Source: Mesostigma viride
Lineage: Eukaryota > Streptophyta > Mesostigmatophyceae > Mesostigmatales > Mesostigmataceae
Direction: 5' to 3'
Length of the DNA stretch: 62,500 nt
NCBI GenBank assembly: GCA_009746045.1
Contig: RPFO01000022.1
Location: forward strand, 1,368,913-1,431,412
Under the pieces are notes generated by a model that saw only the letters and a list, made by a program, of their open reading frames with translations, was not told the DNA's origin and did not search any database. Numbering within the stretch: position 1 is the stretch's first letter; each line of letters starts with the position of its first letter. This document shows positions 1 through 12,369 of this stretch, one piece after another. The position numbers and the translations under genes were made by a program.

Positions 1-93
1 TTGTTTCTCCAGCCAGGGTGGATTTCCCCCACCACACACGTCCACACGCACACACACCGGCACACACACGCACAGACAGAGAGCAAGATAGAT

Positions 94-460
<367 letters not shown>

Positions 461-464
461 GCAC

Positions 465-3400
465 CGGTGCAAGCGCGCCAGCTTGCGCCGTTCCGCCTGC
501 TCCAGCTTCTCACGCAGGTTTCTCGGCAACGGATCCGGGACCGCGTCCTCCCCTTCCGCCCCCTCTCGCCCTTCCTTGCCCCCCCCATCGCTGCTGCCCT
601 CCGCGCCGGCACCTGCCTCGCGGCGCGACACCCGCGGCGGCGCGCGGGACACCACCACGCGCGCCACCTGCTGCGCGATGAGCCCGTTGGTATCCAGCGC
701 CGCGCGCACACGCACGACCCGCTTCTTGCCGCTGCTGTCGACCGCCCCTGGCCGCACGGGCCGCTGCCCGTTGTCCATCGGCGCGAGCGGCATGCCCTGC
801 CAGGGCGACCCGCCCTCCCTGCCGATGTTGATGAGGCGGATGAGGAGGCTCCCGCGGGAGACATCCGGGGGGCGGGGAGGGGCCCCGTCCTTTGTGGGCA
901 TGGGGGCGGCAGCATCCCACCCGGCGGCATCGTTCGGGTCTACCCCGGGGGGCGCGGGGGGGGCCCCGGTGAGCTGCTGCTGCAGCGCGGCGCGTCGCTG
1001 GCGGTTGCGTGCACTGGAATCGGGAAGCGAGTCTGAGGGGTCGAGCACCACACACTCGAGCAGCTCTTCGACCACCTCACGCCCCTGGTGGGGTGCGGGA
1101 GAGGTTAGGGTTAAAGGGTGCATTCAGGTACACGAGGGTGCATGGTGGGGCAAAAGGGGTATAGAGGGGGGCAGAGGGGGACAGAGGGGGGCAGAGGGGG
1201 GCAGAGGGGGGCAGAGGGTGCACCACGATGCAAGGGTGAGATCAGGGGTGCGAGCCAACCTAGGGTGCATGCCGCTAGGGTGCATGCCGCTAGGGTGCAT
1301 GCCAACCTGCATCGACATTCAAGATTCTGGGTCCGCATACACATGCACATGGAGCGATGCAGGAGGCTCTATTTGTCTGCGTGCGGGGCGGCGGGGATAA
1401 GTACCAAAAGGTGTGTAGTAGAGAATGCGCACCGTGCTTTCATAGGTAACCAGGTACTCGCATGCGCCCTGCTTCTCATGCCGGTGGATGTGTGCCCATT
1501 CTCATGTCTAGCACGTGTGGCGCGTCCATGGCAGTTGGAGAAGGCGGCCATATCCCGTGACCAAGCTATCAACGAGACAACCAGTGCAGGCCAGATATCG
1601 CGAGAATGCTGCTGGGAACCGAAAGCGCCGTGGCCGATGTTACAGGAAAACCGCTTGCCAAGTTGCCATGGACAGCACACCAGCAGAAGCAGTACATTGG
1701 ACAGCTGCCCACGGTACAGCTGCAGTCACGCCGCCCACTTGCCCCTGGAGGCGCCATCTCCACCCCCCTTCACCCGCAGCCATGAACCTCATGTTGTCAA
1801 CCTGCACCCGAAGCTGTTAAGGGGACTGGTCCCTTCCGAATTTTTTGGCGCCAAAAAATTCGCGCCGGTACCGACGATCACGGACCATGAAAAATCGCAC
1901 GTGTGGGAAAATTGTGGTGGAGACGACGCCATGGCGTATACCGATGCGCAAGATTTTGCGAGGTGGCAGAGGGCTAATGTCGCGCTGGGATTGTGGCAAC
2001 TCGAAAATGAATTCACCGGCGTGCTGCTGGATGATATTTTAGCGAGGGATCGGTTGATTGAGCTTGGGCCCGCTGGCCTGAACCACACCCCCCCCGTGGA
2101 TCCTTACGATGGAAATAATGTTTTCAGAAACGCCGCTTACAGATGGTTTGCGGCTAGGATGGGATGGATTGCTCCTGACGGAACCGCGCGCCCATTGCCT
2201 CGAGAAATCCTGACGATCATTCGGGACCGCTTCCCAGACCCGGCTGGAAACTACGTCGGCTTCATAGCCACCGCGGATCGGCGCTGAATTTTTTTTTTCG
2301 TAGGATCGCGATGACAGGCGCTGGTAAAGCAGCAACAGCGCAGCGGCGAAGGCGCCAGCGGGAGAGAACCGGTCAGGCGCCCTCAACCCCAGCACCAAGT
2401 CGGGGGGTTGGCAGGCCTCGGGGCTCGCGCAAGGCCAGGTTTCCTGGTCGGCCTCGGGTGGCGCAGCAAACCAGGGCGGAGTGGGTGTCTGGAAAGGGTA
2501 AAGAGAGTCCGCAGACCCCGGCGACGGCCCAGGCCAGTGGCGGAAGCGATGGAGGAGCGAGCGCGCCGACGACGACAAGCTCAGGGCGTCAGTCGGTGCC
2601 GCCATTGACCACAAAGCCGTCGCCTCAGAAGTTTTATCCGCATGGTAAGATGGCCAGCGCTGGAGCCGCTGATGAAACGCCGCCATCACCACCTGCACAA
2701 GGCCCCCCCTTGAGCATGCCTCGTGTGCTGGTGGACTCTTGCCAGTTAGAGGAGATGGCCAGCATGATGCAATGCCCTTTTTGCTGCGGTGTTGGTTGTG
2801 TCAAGGTGGGTGAGATGGCTGCCAAGAAGTTCAGTGGGGAGGGTAGCTTGGCCGACATCGTGCTCTGGTGCAGCAATCCGTGGTGCGACAAGCCTGATGG
2901 CGAGGGCAGCAAGGAGCGTGAGCCATGGCGGATCCCATTTCCTATCCTGCGCCCCAACTCAGACTTGCGTGAGGGTATGGATCGCAACGCTTCCTCTAGC
3001 TTGCTTGCAGTAGCTGCTGTCCTCTTCTCTTGCACACGCACGCAGCTGCTGAGGTGCTCGACGGTGCTGGGTCTGGCATTCCCTCGCGGGCACACTTGGG
3101 ACAAAGATGTGGATGCCGTAGAGGCAGTCATCATGGATTTTTTGGGGGAGGTGATTGCTGAGAACAGGGAGAAGGCGCGTGCATGGGAGCAGAAGGCTGG
3201 GAGGTTCAAGGTTGACAAGGAAGGGAGGCAGGGCTGTCGGGTCAGCTTTGATGGATCGTGGCCAACCAGGGGGTATCAGTCCAAGTGGGGGCAGCAGCTC
3301 ACTATCCACGAGGGCACGGGGCTGGTCATAGGGCTGCACATCAGTGGGAAGTGGTGCCCTGTGTGCCAGGTGGCTAGCAGGTCAGGAAAGGAGGCTAGGC

Positions 3401-6400
3401 CGCATGTGTGCTGGCTGAACTGGCAGGATAGCAGCAAGGGCATGGAGTCGCAGGGCGCGCGCTTTCTACTGCATGAGCTGGCTTCCCTTCATGCTGGGGT
3501 GTCTTTTGGGCAGGTGAAGAAGGGGGAGCAAGGGCCACAGCAGCCCAAGCCTCTCGCCCAGAGGTTGTACGCTGCACAGGTGGTGAGCGATGGTGACACT
3601 AGCTGGTATGCCCAAGTGCGTGCAGACACTTCCCTGCCGCATGTGCCCGAGAAGCTAGAGGACCTCAATCACTTGGGGAACTGCCTCTATGGCGCCCTGC
3701 TCAAGGTTAAGCGGGAACACTTGGGCAAGCTGCCTGGCGTCCTGGATGAGCACTGCATCAGACATGTGTGCTATTGCTTCCGCACGTTGATCAGGCGCAA
3801 CCACCACATGCCAGCTGAGTGGCTGCACGAGGCAACTCAGAACTTGCTCAGGCACGCGTTCAATGATCACAGCACGTGCAAGCAGTATCCCAACCATGAC
3901 TTGAAGGGCAAGGGGAAGGGGGGGCTGGGGTGGAGGTGGTGGAGTGGTGTACCGCCACTAAGGAACTGAAGCCAGGGCAGGTCCGTGACACCACGCCCGG
4001 GTGGAAGGGCAAGAAATGGCTGCCCCCAAGGACAGCACCTCCAAGGGGGTGGTCCTAGATGTGTGGGGGATGGTGAACTGTGTGTGGCAAAAGTACACCA
4101 CCCCCTCGCTCCTCAAGGCGTGCAAACACGACACCCACACAAACCTCAATGAGTTCCACCACAGCCAGCAGGTCAAGTGTCTCCCTCTTGGGAAGGGGGC
4201 CTTTGCTCACACACGCTGGCCTGTTGCTGCCATGCAGGGCGTGCTCAAGGTGCAGCTGGGCGAGGAGTGGTGGAAGCCAATTGCCAACAAGCTGGGCATC
4301 ACGGTCACACCGGCTGTGGAGGAGCAGCTGGCCTCCCTCAAGCTGGAGAGGGCACGCCAGCAGGCCAAGAAGAGGGACCCAAACTGGCGCAGGCTGCGCA
4401 AGAAGAAAAAAACTGAGGCCCAGGGGGGCAAGTGGAAGGATAACAAGGCCGGTGGGGAGTATGAGCATGGCAGTGGCTATGCCATCTACGGGCAGCCCGT
4501 GGCTGGGCAGGAAGGGGGGGGGGAATCCAGTGACAGTGACAGTGACAGTGTGCTCTGCACGGTGTGTGGCGGTGCAGAGCACAAGAAGGTGAACCCCTTT
4601 CTCTTGTGTTCCAACCAGGATCCGGGCGACCATGGGGGCCACATGTTGTGCTTGGGTTTCACGCTGTCCACCGTGCCTGGTGATCCCTGGTTTTGTGCAG
4701 CATGTGATGACACGGGGGCCAACAGTGTGCTTGATTGACAGTTTTTCCAGTTTTTTCCAAGTCCTGAAAAGGGCTATAACCATGATCATATATGTGTTAT
4801 ACTGGTCAGATTGAGCTGAAAATTGGTCAGTGTACATTTCCCACCATGTAATATTTGATTTTATCCCCACTGGCCATATAACATGTGTTATTGATTTGAT
4901 TTATTTTTTTATGTGCTAAAAAAGACCCTTTTTAGGTCAAAATTTATCATCTACTAGTTTGAAATACCATTTTTGGGACCCAACTAGCCAGGTTTTTTGT
5001 AAACAGTGGGAACTTAAAGAAAATATCATGGCTGATTGAATTTGGTCTTGCCATGCACCTAGGCACTAGGTGCCATGGACCCTATGGTTTAGCGTATTAT
5101 GCTGGCATCCGGTGTATAGCCAGGGGTCATGAACCCTACAGGTGGGGGGATGCATGCCCAAACATGTTGTTTTGATGCCCCAAACTCAAATCTGGACATA
5201 TCATGTGGACTTACAATGTTATTACATGAGTTCACTTTTGGGGTGGTTAGAAGGGACCAGTCCCCTTAACCCTACGCCTACACTACAACCCGTACACATG
5301 AAGCGCTGACCACAACGCCCAAAGCCTAAACGGTCAGTCCTTAACGCTAAGCCTGGGCCCTACATCCTGAGCTCTAAACCCAACGCCTGCTGCAGGGATC
5401 CCTCACCTGCCGCAGCAGCCCCCTCAGCTTGATGGGCGCTGTGCCGACCTGCAGCAGCGACGCGCCGTCCCACACATCCACATGCAGCTCCTTGTCCCGC
5501 AGGTAGCGGCAGAAGTGCATGCGGCGGGTGGACACCTATGCAATGTAGGGGCAGGTCCGCGGTGCCAGTGTTTGTGCGCGGTTGGGTGGGTGAGTAAGCA
5601 GCGGAAGATTGAGGATAAACAGGGAGGGGGGCCCGGCGCAGAACGATGATCATAGTGAGGCTGGGGTTTCAGGCAGGGCAAACCGATGATAGCAAAGGCT
5701 GGGACGAGGCAGCGCCGCAGGCATAAGGATGCCAGCAGCAAAGCAACCCATCGCTGCATGAGGAAAACAGGACGTGTCATCCCTGTCGTGCATGTGTGGT
5801 GCCTCAAGCCATGCTGCGTGCCTCAAGCCATGCTGCGTGCCTCAAGTAAACCCACCCTCCTCCTCACCATCCCGCGGTGCACACTGAGGTACGACAGGTT
5901 GACCCACTCCCTTGGTCACAAATAACCCACCCGCCATGTCACATGTAATCCCACCCACCCTGTCACCACTTGTTTAGACGATGCTAGCCCACGTGACCGC
6001 CTGCGGACTCACCGCCTGCGGGTCCACCGCGTCCCCATCCTCGGCGCGCGTCGGGTCCACACTGTACTTGAAAAGGATGCCCAGGGGGGGGGCGCCACCC
6101 CCAGTCTCCCCACGTACACTCTCCCGCTCGCGCTCCAGCAGGCACGCGCCTTTCCGCAGGCCGCCGCCCCGCTTGGGCGCCTTGAGCCGCACCAACTCCG
6201 ATGTCATGGGCGCAAAGTCATACATCTGTCGGCGCCACGCAGTGGCATCGGTTCATGGATGCCGTGCACCGTTCATTCGTGAATTTGTTGACACACATCG
6301 AATGAGGAATCCCACGCCTTACACATAGCTGCCAGGGAGCACGAGTGAGCATGACGCAGTCAGTGCATTGTGCGATGTGGGAAGGGGCAGCGGGCCATGC

Positions 6401-9400
6401 ACGGGCGTCGATCAGAGCTCGGGATAGGGACCTTGAAGGTATGCGACACGGGATCCTGGGACCATATTACTCGCTACAGCGTCGGCATGTAATGGTGGTT
6501 TCTCAGCATCAGGTAGGAAGATCGCGCTTGCTGGTCCCAGCTCCAGGGTGTGCGGGCCTGCCAACACAGGGCTGCGTGGTGCGAGGGAAACTGCTTCAAC
6601 AGCGCACACGAGCATACTGGAATGTGCAGTAGAGCATCTCTAAGGAGCAGAGCGTCTCCAAGCAGCAGAGCGCCTCACCTGGAAGGTAAAGTACAACGTC
6701 TCGGGCACCGAGGTGAGCCCGTAGCCGGTGGGTGGCGTGAACGCCAGCACCTGGATGAGCACGTCGTTGACCACGCGCGGGTCGGCATTCTCCACCCCCA
6801 TGTCCAGGGGCAGGCCTGCGTGTGGGTGCCAGCAGAGGATTTATATGGGATGCAAGTCATGGATTTAGGAACATGCGTGAACTGGCGGCCAAGGATTGGA
6901 GATGGGGTGACCAGAGAGGAGGGCCACAAGATAGAAGCCTTAGGGGGGGGGGGGGGGACTTGGGGATTCTTTCATTTCTCGGATAGACTATTTTCTAGAC
7001 AGCATGATCTGGGCACTCGAGGAAGCAAACCTATAGAGATTGCCACAGCAGGTGGCGCTATCTGCGCTGAAGTTAGAGCATGCTGGAGCGTACAGGGAGC
7101 ATCGGGAGATGAGAAGGAGACGTCGAGGGATCGTCCAGTCCATCTGGGTGATGAGGGGAAACATAGCTTGCTGGTCGCTTGAATCCTGCGCGCTCCTACC
7201 TTGGGCGCTGTTTCCAGCAACATTCAACACGCAGCCGCGCCATTGTTTTGTCCTGCCCCTCCGGCAAACGTCCATGTACAATCAACATCGGGTCAACCAC
7301 GCCAACTGCAAACCTTCCAGCAAGCCATCAGGGCCCTCAGCTGCCTGACGAATCCCCCCCAGGCTGGGCAAACAGCCCCCCCCCCCCTCCCTCAGCGGTG
7401 CTGTCGACTTCCTGCGCTGCAATCTACCAACTGTGACCTCGGCTGTGAGTCCAACCTCGGCGCACTTCCCCCCACCCTCCCCCACAGTGCTGCAGTAAGT
7501 CAACTGCAACTGCAGCACTTAAGCTGTCTGACGTACCTCGTCGCGCTTGCAGTGACTCCTCTGGCATCACCCCCTTGGCCAGCAGCGCCTGCACCTCGCG
7601 GGGGAGCACGTCCAACGCCCCCGCCGCGTGCAGGCGTGCGCGGGTGGCGCGGCTCGGCTGTAGGCACAAGGTGTGTCATGGTGGGTGCAGGTGGCACGTG
7701 CAGGCAGAGAAAAGGACAGTCACAGGTGGCGGGGGGGCGACGATGGCATAAGCTGGCAGCGATGAAGGACAGGGCTGATGGGCAGGGCTGGAGGAGAAGG
7801 GTGAAGAACAGGGAGGACAGGGACGAGAAAGGGATGAATAAACAGACATGGGCAGCACGGCGAAGTAAGGGAAAATGCCATGTATGTATCCGCATGCTGC
7901 TATATGCCATGTATGTATCCGCATGCTGCTATATGCCATGTATGTATCCGCATGCTGCTATATGCCAGCACAGCTCTGCACTTTGGGAAATAATCACAGA
8001 ATGAGCATAGAGTGCTGCCCCCCGTCCCACACCGTCCTGCCACGCAAATGTGATGGGTTCACCTTCCTGGCTGCCTGGAGTGCATGGACACACATAACGA
8101 TGAATCGGGCAATTTTCTTCCCCAACCCCACCCCCTACCCCCATCTCAGTCCAATCCAGCCTTGCCTGCTTCCCCTCCAATGAAGACTTGCCTGCTTCTC
8201 GCCGGCCCCCTCCTGCTCCGCCACCCCGCCCGCAAACAGCGACGGGTCCTCTCGGCCCCGGCTGCCCTCCGCCTGGCCCAGCTCGGCCACGCCCATCTGG
8301 CCCCACACGGGTGGCGCGTGCTGCATCCGCGTTGCGTGGCCACGGTAGTGCTTCTGGATGGTCACCTGCCATCATGCGTTTGCCCCGCGGTGCATGTGTG
8401 GGTGAGGTGGGGCACGTGGGGCAGGGTTTGCCAGATGTTAGATTCATCGACTGTCACACGTCACGCGCCGGCCTCCACCGGGAGAATCAAGGGGTAGAAA
8501 AATTGCCAAGGACATGGCCGGTAGGTGGTGCCGTCTTTGAGCTCGCCCGTGCTTTGGCACGGGGGATGGCCAGCCAGCAGTCGCTACCAGCAGGGCATTG
8601 GGCAGTATTGGGTCTTACAGCAAGGGGCAGCAAGCAGAAGAAGTTATCCAAGCTGACCACCTCATACACCAGCTGCCTTCCATTGCCATATTCAAGTTTC
8701 CACCGATAAAGTTACCATCAATAATAATGCCCGCCCCCCAAACTAAACACTACCATTTCCATGTCTGGCCTCACCATCTTACAATATACCTTGAAAAAGG
8801 TCAGCTCGGTTCTTCCCGAAAAATTGCCGAATGGACCTGGCTCAACCAGGCTCTGAAATGAAAGGATGGACTAGGGGAGTGGTGCCTACTGGAAAGAGCC
8901 TCATCTCACTGCGTTAGCTGTTCACAAAATAAAGTGTCGTGGCAGTTTTGCCTCCTTGGCTGCAGGTTGTATGGTCCCTGCCCTGCTCACCGCTGCCCTC
9001 TCCTTCATGGCATCATGAAACGCGTCATTCGCTTACCGCCGCCCTCTCCTTCTCGCGCTTGTCCGTGCTGTAGAAGTCCATGGACTTGCGCTGGAATGCA
9101 ATCTCATCCGTCACCTGGAACACGATCAGGGGCAAAGGCGTGAACGCGGGCAAGGGGCAGAGGCGATGGCACCACGAATGCAAGGCCAAGGCAGGAAATC
9201 CTGTCAGGCGTGCCATAGCATGCATGGGCTCTAAAGCCTAGGACTAGATGAAAAATCCGTAGAGACGGACGTCCCTGTCTCGAGTCGAAAGAAGTGGTGT
9301 CATGTCTTGCGGACGACCTCAACTACACATCGCATCGCATATCTCATTGTCCTTCAATAACCTGTTGGGTGCCACATGGAGTGGGATAGGGTGGCTACGC

Positions 9401-12173
9401 CGTACGGAGAGCCGACCTTTCCCTCTTTCGTCCCCTCTGCTCCTCAACAAACTCTCTTGGCCACCTGACTCACTACTCATGCAAGCACACTTTTGCAAAG
9501 TGTTTGCACGCACTTCCAGGGCTTGCTAACTCCCACCCCGTTCCTGTCTAAAAGCCCCGTGCATCCATCATCGCATCCACAAAGAGTGACATAAAGTTGC
9601 CACGCCCGCCCTACCGCCCTCCAGCCCCACCCTCCCACCCTACACCCCCACGTGCTCTTGTAATGCACGCCCACCCTCTCCATGGCCACAAGGCAAGTGA
9701 ACTACTTGATCCATCATAGCATCAAGTAAACAGGGACAATAGAAGGTGCAACTTCACCCCCCCCCCAATCCCTCACTACTGCGCTCTCAAAGCACAGTGC
9801 CCTGCCACTCCCAAACCCTAAACAGTGCCCTGCCACTCTTCCTCTACCAGCGCCCCTCCCCCCCCCTCCTCCCTCAACCTTCCCCAGCCCCCCAGTCCCT
9901 CACTCCCATCCGCCGCATACCGCGCTCTCGATGCGCAGCACAGCCTGTGCCAGCGTGGACAGCTGCTCGCGCATCGCCGCCATGCCCTGCGCCGTCTCTG
10001 GGCTGAGCCCCCCCAACGGGTACATCGTGGGGGGGGCGTCACGGGACTTGGCGCGCCGCGCAGCCGCCTCGTCGCGCTCGTCCTCTTCCAGCGCGCGAGA
10101 GAGGGAGAAAGGGGGGGGGCTCGGCCAGGGCTTGCTGTCGCCATCGGCGTGGAAACCGGCCTCGGACGCTGCGGGGCTCCCCTCGGGGATGGCTTTGGGG
10201 ACTTTGCGCTGGCGAGCCAGTGTAGTGGAGGGGGGAGTTTGCAGGACAGCAAGGGGGAGGGGGGGGGGGGGGGGGGGGCGGGGGGGTTGCAGGAAAGGCA
10301 GCAAACGGGGCATGTTTTGCTTTGAGTCGCACAACAGACGTGGCGAGCCGATCGGTAAGGGCGACTGGCAAAGCAGCTGGCAACGAAACATGGCCAGGGT
10401 TTCGCGCGAACACGAATAAGCTTCGGTACCCACGGTATGCCCCGCGTGCGGTGCGACGACGATCATGGCCCCAGTGGCTTTGATCGAGAGCTGCCCCAGG
10501 AAGTGAGATGAACTTATAAACTGAAGTGTGATTCAGGGTGATGTCTTCTTGCAGCTAGGGCGAAACTGCTATGCTTTAGACACGTAGCAATCCTGGCAGT
10601 ATTGTGGATGGTGGGGTCAAACCACGTGGCCGAGATGGAGCAAGCAACAAATAGCGTCAGGGTGCCGCTGGAACAGGGTGGCTCTCTGGAGGTGGCAACC
10701 TTAGCCCCTTTGCATCCAAATGGACCATCTCTACGGAGAGTTATGGACCTGCCAGGCACCCTGTTCATCAGAAGAAAGCTAACGACCATCAGGAAGCTCC
10801 TTGTCAATTAATGGACTGTCCAACCGTGCACACTGCAAACCAGCGCAGTGTCAGCCCAGGCGCTGCAGGTTGTATTGACTTGATACATGTACTAGTATTA
10901 ATAGATACATTCAATACGTTGATTCACCAATTGCGTACTATAGTTTTACTATGCCCATCGCTATGCTAGTGCTGCCTCCACTTGCCCTGTGTATTATAGT
11001 AAACCCTTCTTTTACGCCATGATTACCCAAGCGCAGGCACACACTTCCCAGTTGCTGTCATCCATGCACGTGGATTATTTTACTGTGATTCTGCTGCTGC
11101 ATTTCAATGTTATAGTAGTATAGGCGCATGCACCCACCGCCCCCATGTCCTCGCCCATTGAGTACGGCTCCTCGCGTGCGCGCCGCTGCGCCCCCACGCT
11201 GGACACGGAGGAGCGGTCGTCCTCCAGCGGCGTGCCCAGCTCCTCGTGCAGCTGGAAGCGCAGCGTGGGCGGGGGGATGACCACGCCGGGGGAGAGGAGT
11301 GCCAGGGACGTCTGCCAGTCAAAGAGAGGCTCCCCGTGGCACCACGCGCCGGGGCCTGCCATGGGGGATAACCATGACGGGTGGAGGGGGTGGCCAGGAA
11401 GTGCCAAAGGGGAGAGGAGGACAGAGGCTCAACTAGTAAGCAAGTAGAAATGAGTAGTAGTTACTTGTTAGTAAGCAGTTCTTAGCAGTACGCAATCTTA
11501 CGCCATTCAATGAAAGCAAACATAAAAGCTGCACATTGTCACATCTGCTGCAGTATCTTGTCAGCACTTCCTGGAAGGCGCGTTGACAAGATATGGACAA
11601 GGACTACGGGGCGATGCTGCTGGTTGCACAGCTGGAGAACATTTTGCCACAGGGGCGGGCTAGACGCCTAAAACATGCTGTAGTCTGCCGTGCCCTGCCA
11701 CATCTTCAGGAAAACTGCCACAGGTGGAGAAACATTCAACAGACACAACGGTGCCTAGAAAAATGCAAAGAATCCTGGGTGCACATGGCACAGCATGGCT
11801 GGCCGAGAATGACCGACCGAGCATGCATGGCCGTGCTGGTACAAGGATAAATAAACTCAGCCTGCAACGGTAGGCCAATGTTGGCCACACAAAGTCAATC
11901 CAAGCAGTGCCAATGATGCCGTGACAACAGCAAGAAGGTACCCACCTGACCGCAAAGGCACCTCCCACTGCCCATCTCGAAACAGGCCCTCGGTGGTGAA
12001 CGGCAGGATGGGCGCCCATGCGATGGGGATGGTCTGCGCAGGTTAGGGGGGTGGCAGGCAAGATATGGTGCAAGGCCATGTGAGGGGAGGGGTTGTGAGG
12101 AGGAAATGCGCCACGTGGCAGATCGACAAGACTCGTACAGAGCATCAAAGAAGCTTCATCTACAGGCTTTTTA

Positions 12174-12238
<65 letters not shown>

Positions 12239-12248
12239 GAGAGAGACA

Positions 12249-12290
<42 letters not shown>

Positions 12291-12322
12291 GAGAGAGACA
12301 GAGAGACAAAGAGAAAGAGAGA

Positions 12323-12369
<47 letters not shown>

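Larger units (their letters stand above)
1821..5265 (+). mobile_element. Kolobok-type DNA transposon, autonomous but frameshifted
   Basis: The 3,445-bp element is bounded by perfect 16-bp terminal inverted repeats, GGGGACTGGTCCCTTC at 1821-1836 and its reverse complement at 5250-5265. TTAA target duplications sit at 1817-1820 and 5266-5269. It lies in an NPHP4 intron, opposite to the gene. It carries three plus-strand ORFs: 1931-2287, 2311-3969 and 4001-4738. TTAA duplication with a long DDE transposase fits Kolobok better than piggyBac, because the transposase motifs (SFDGSW, SDGD, NxxE) match the Mutator-like fold of Kolobok. Bases 4739-5249 are AT-rich and show no coding sequence. Confidence 0.88.

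Noticed and set aside
467-1400. Long plus-strand ORFs (189, 305 aa) near the left edge
   Set aside because: They are antisense to the NPHP4 exon 1084-465 and to G-rich repeats; the minus frame carries the family motif and splice sites.
1817-5269. piggyBac transposon because of TTAA target duplication
   Set aside because: Termini start GGGG, and the transposase has SFDGSW / SDGD / NxxE motifs with a PHD finger, fitting Kolobok.
7875-7966. CRISPR-like look of regularly spaced repeats here and at 47888-48187
   Set aside because: Units are contiguous with no unique spacers, and they lie in introns of a eukaryotic gene.
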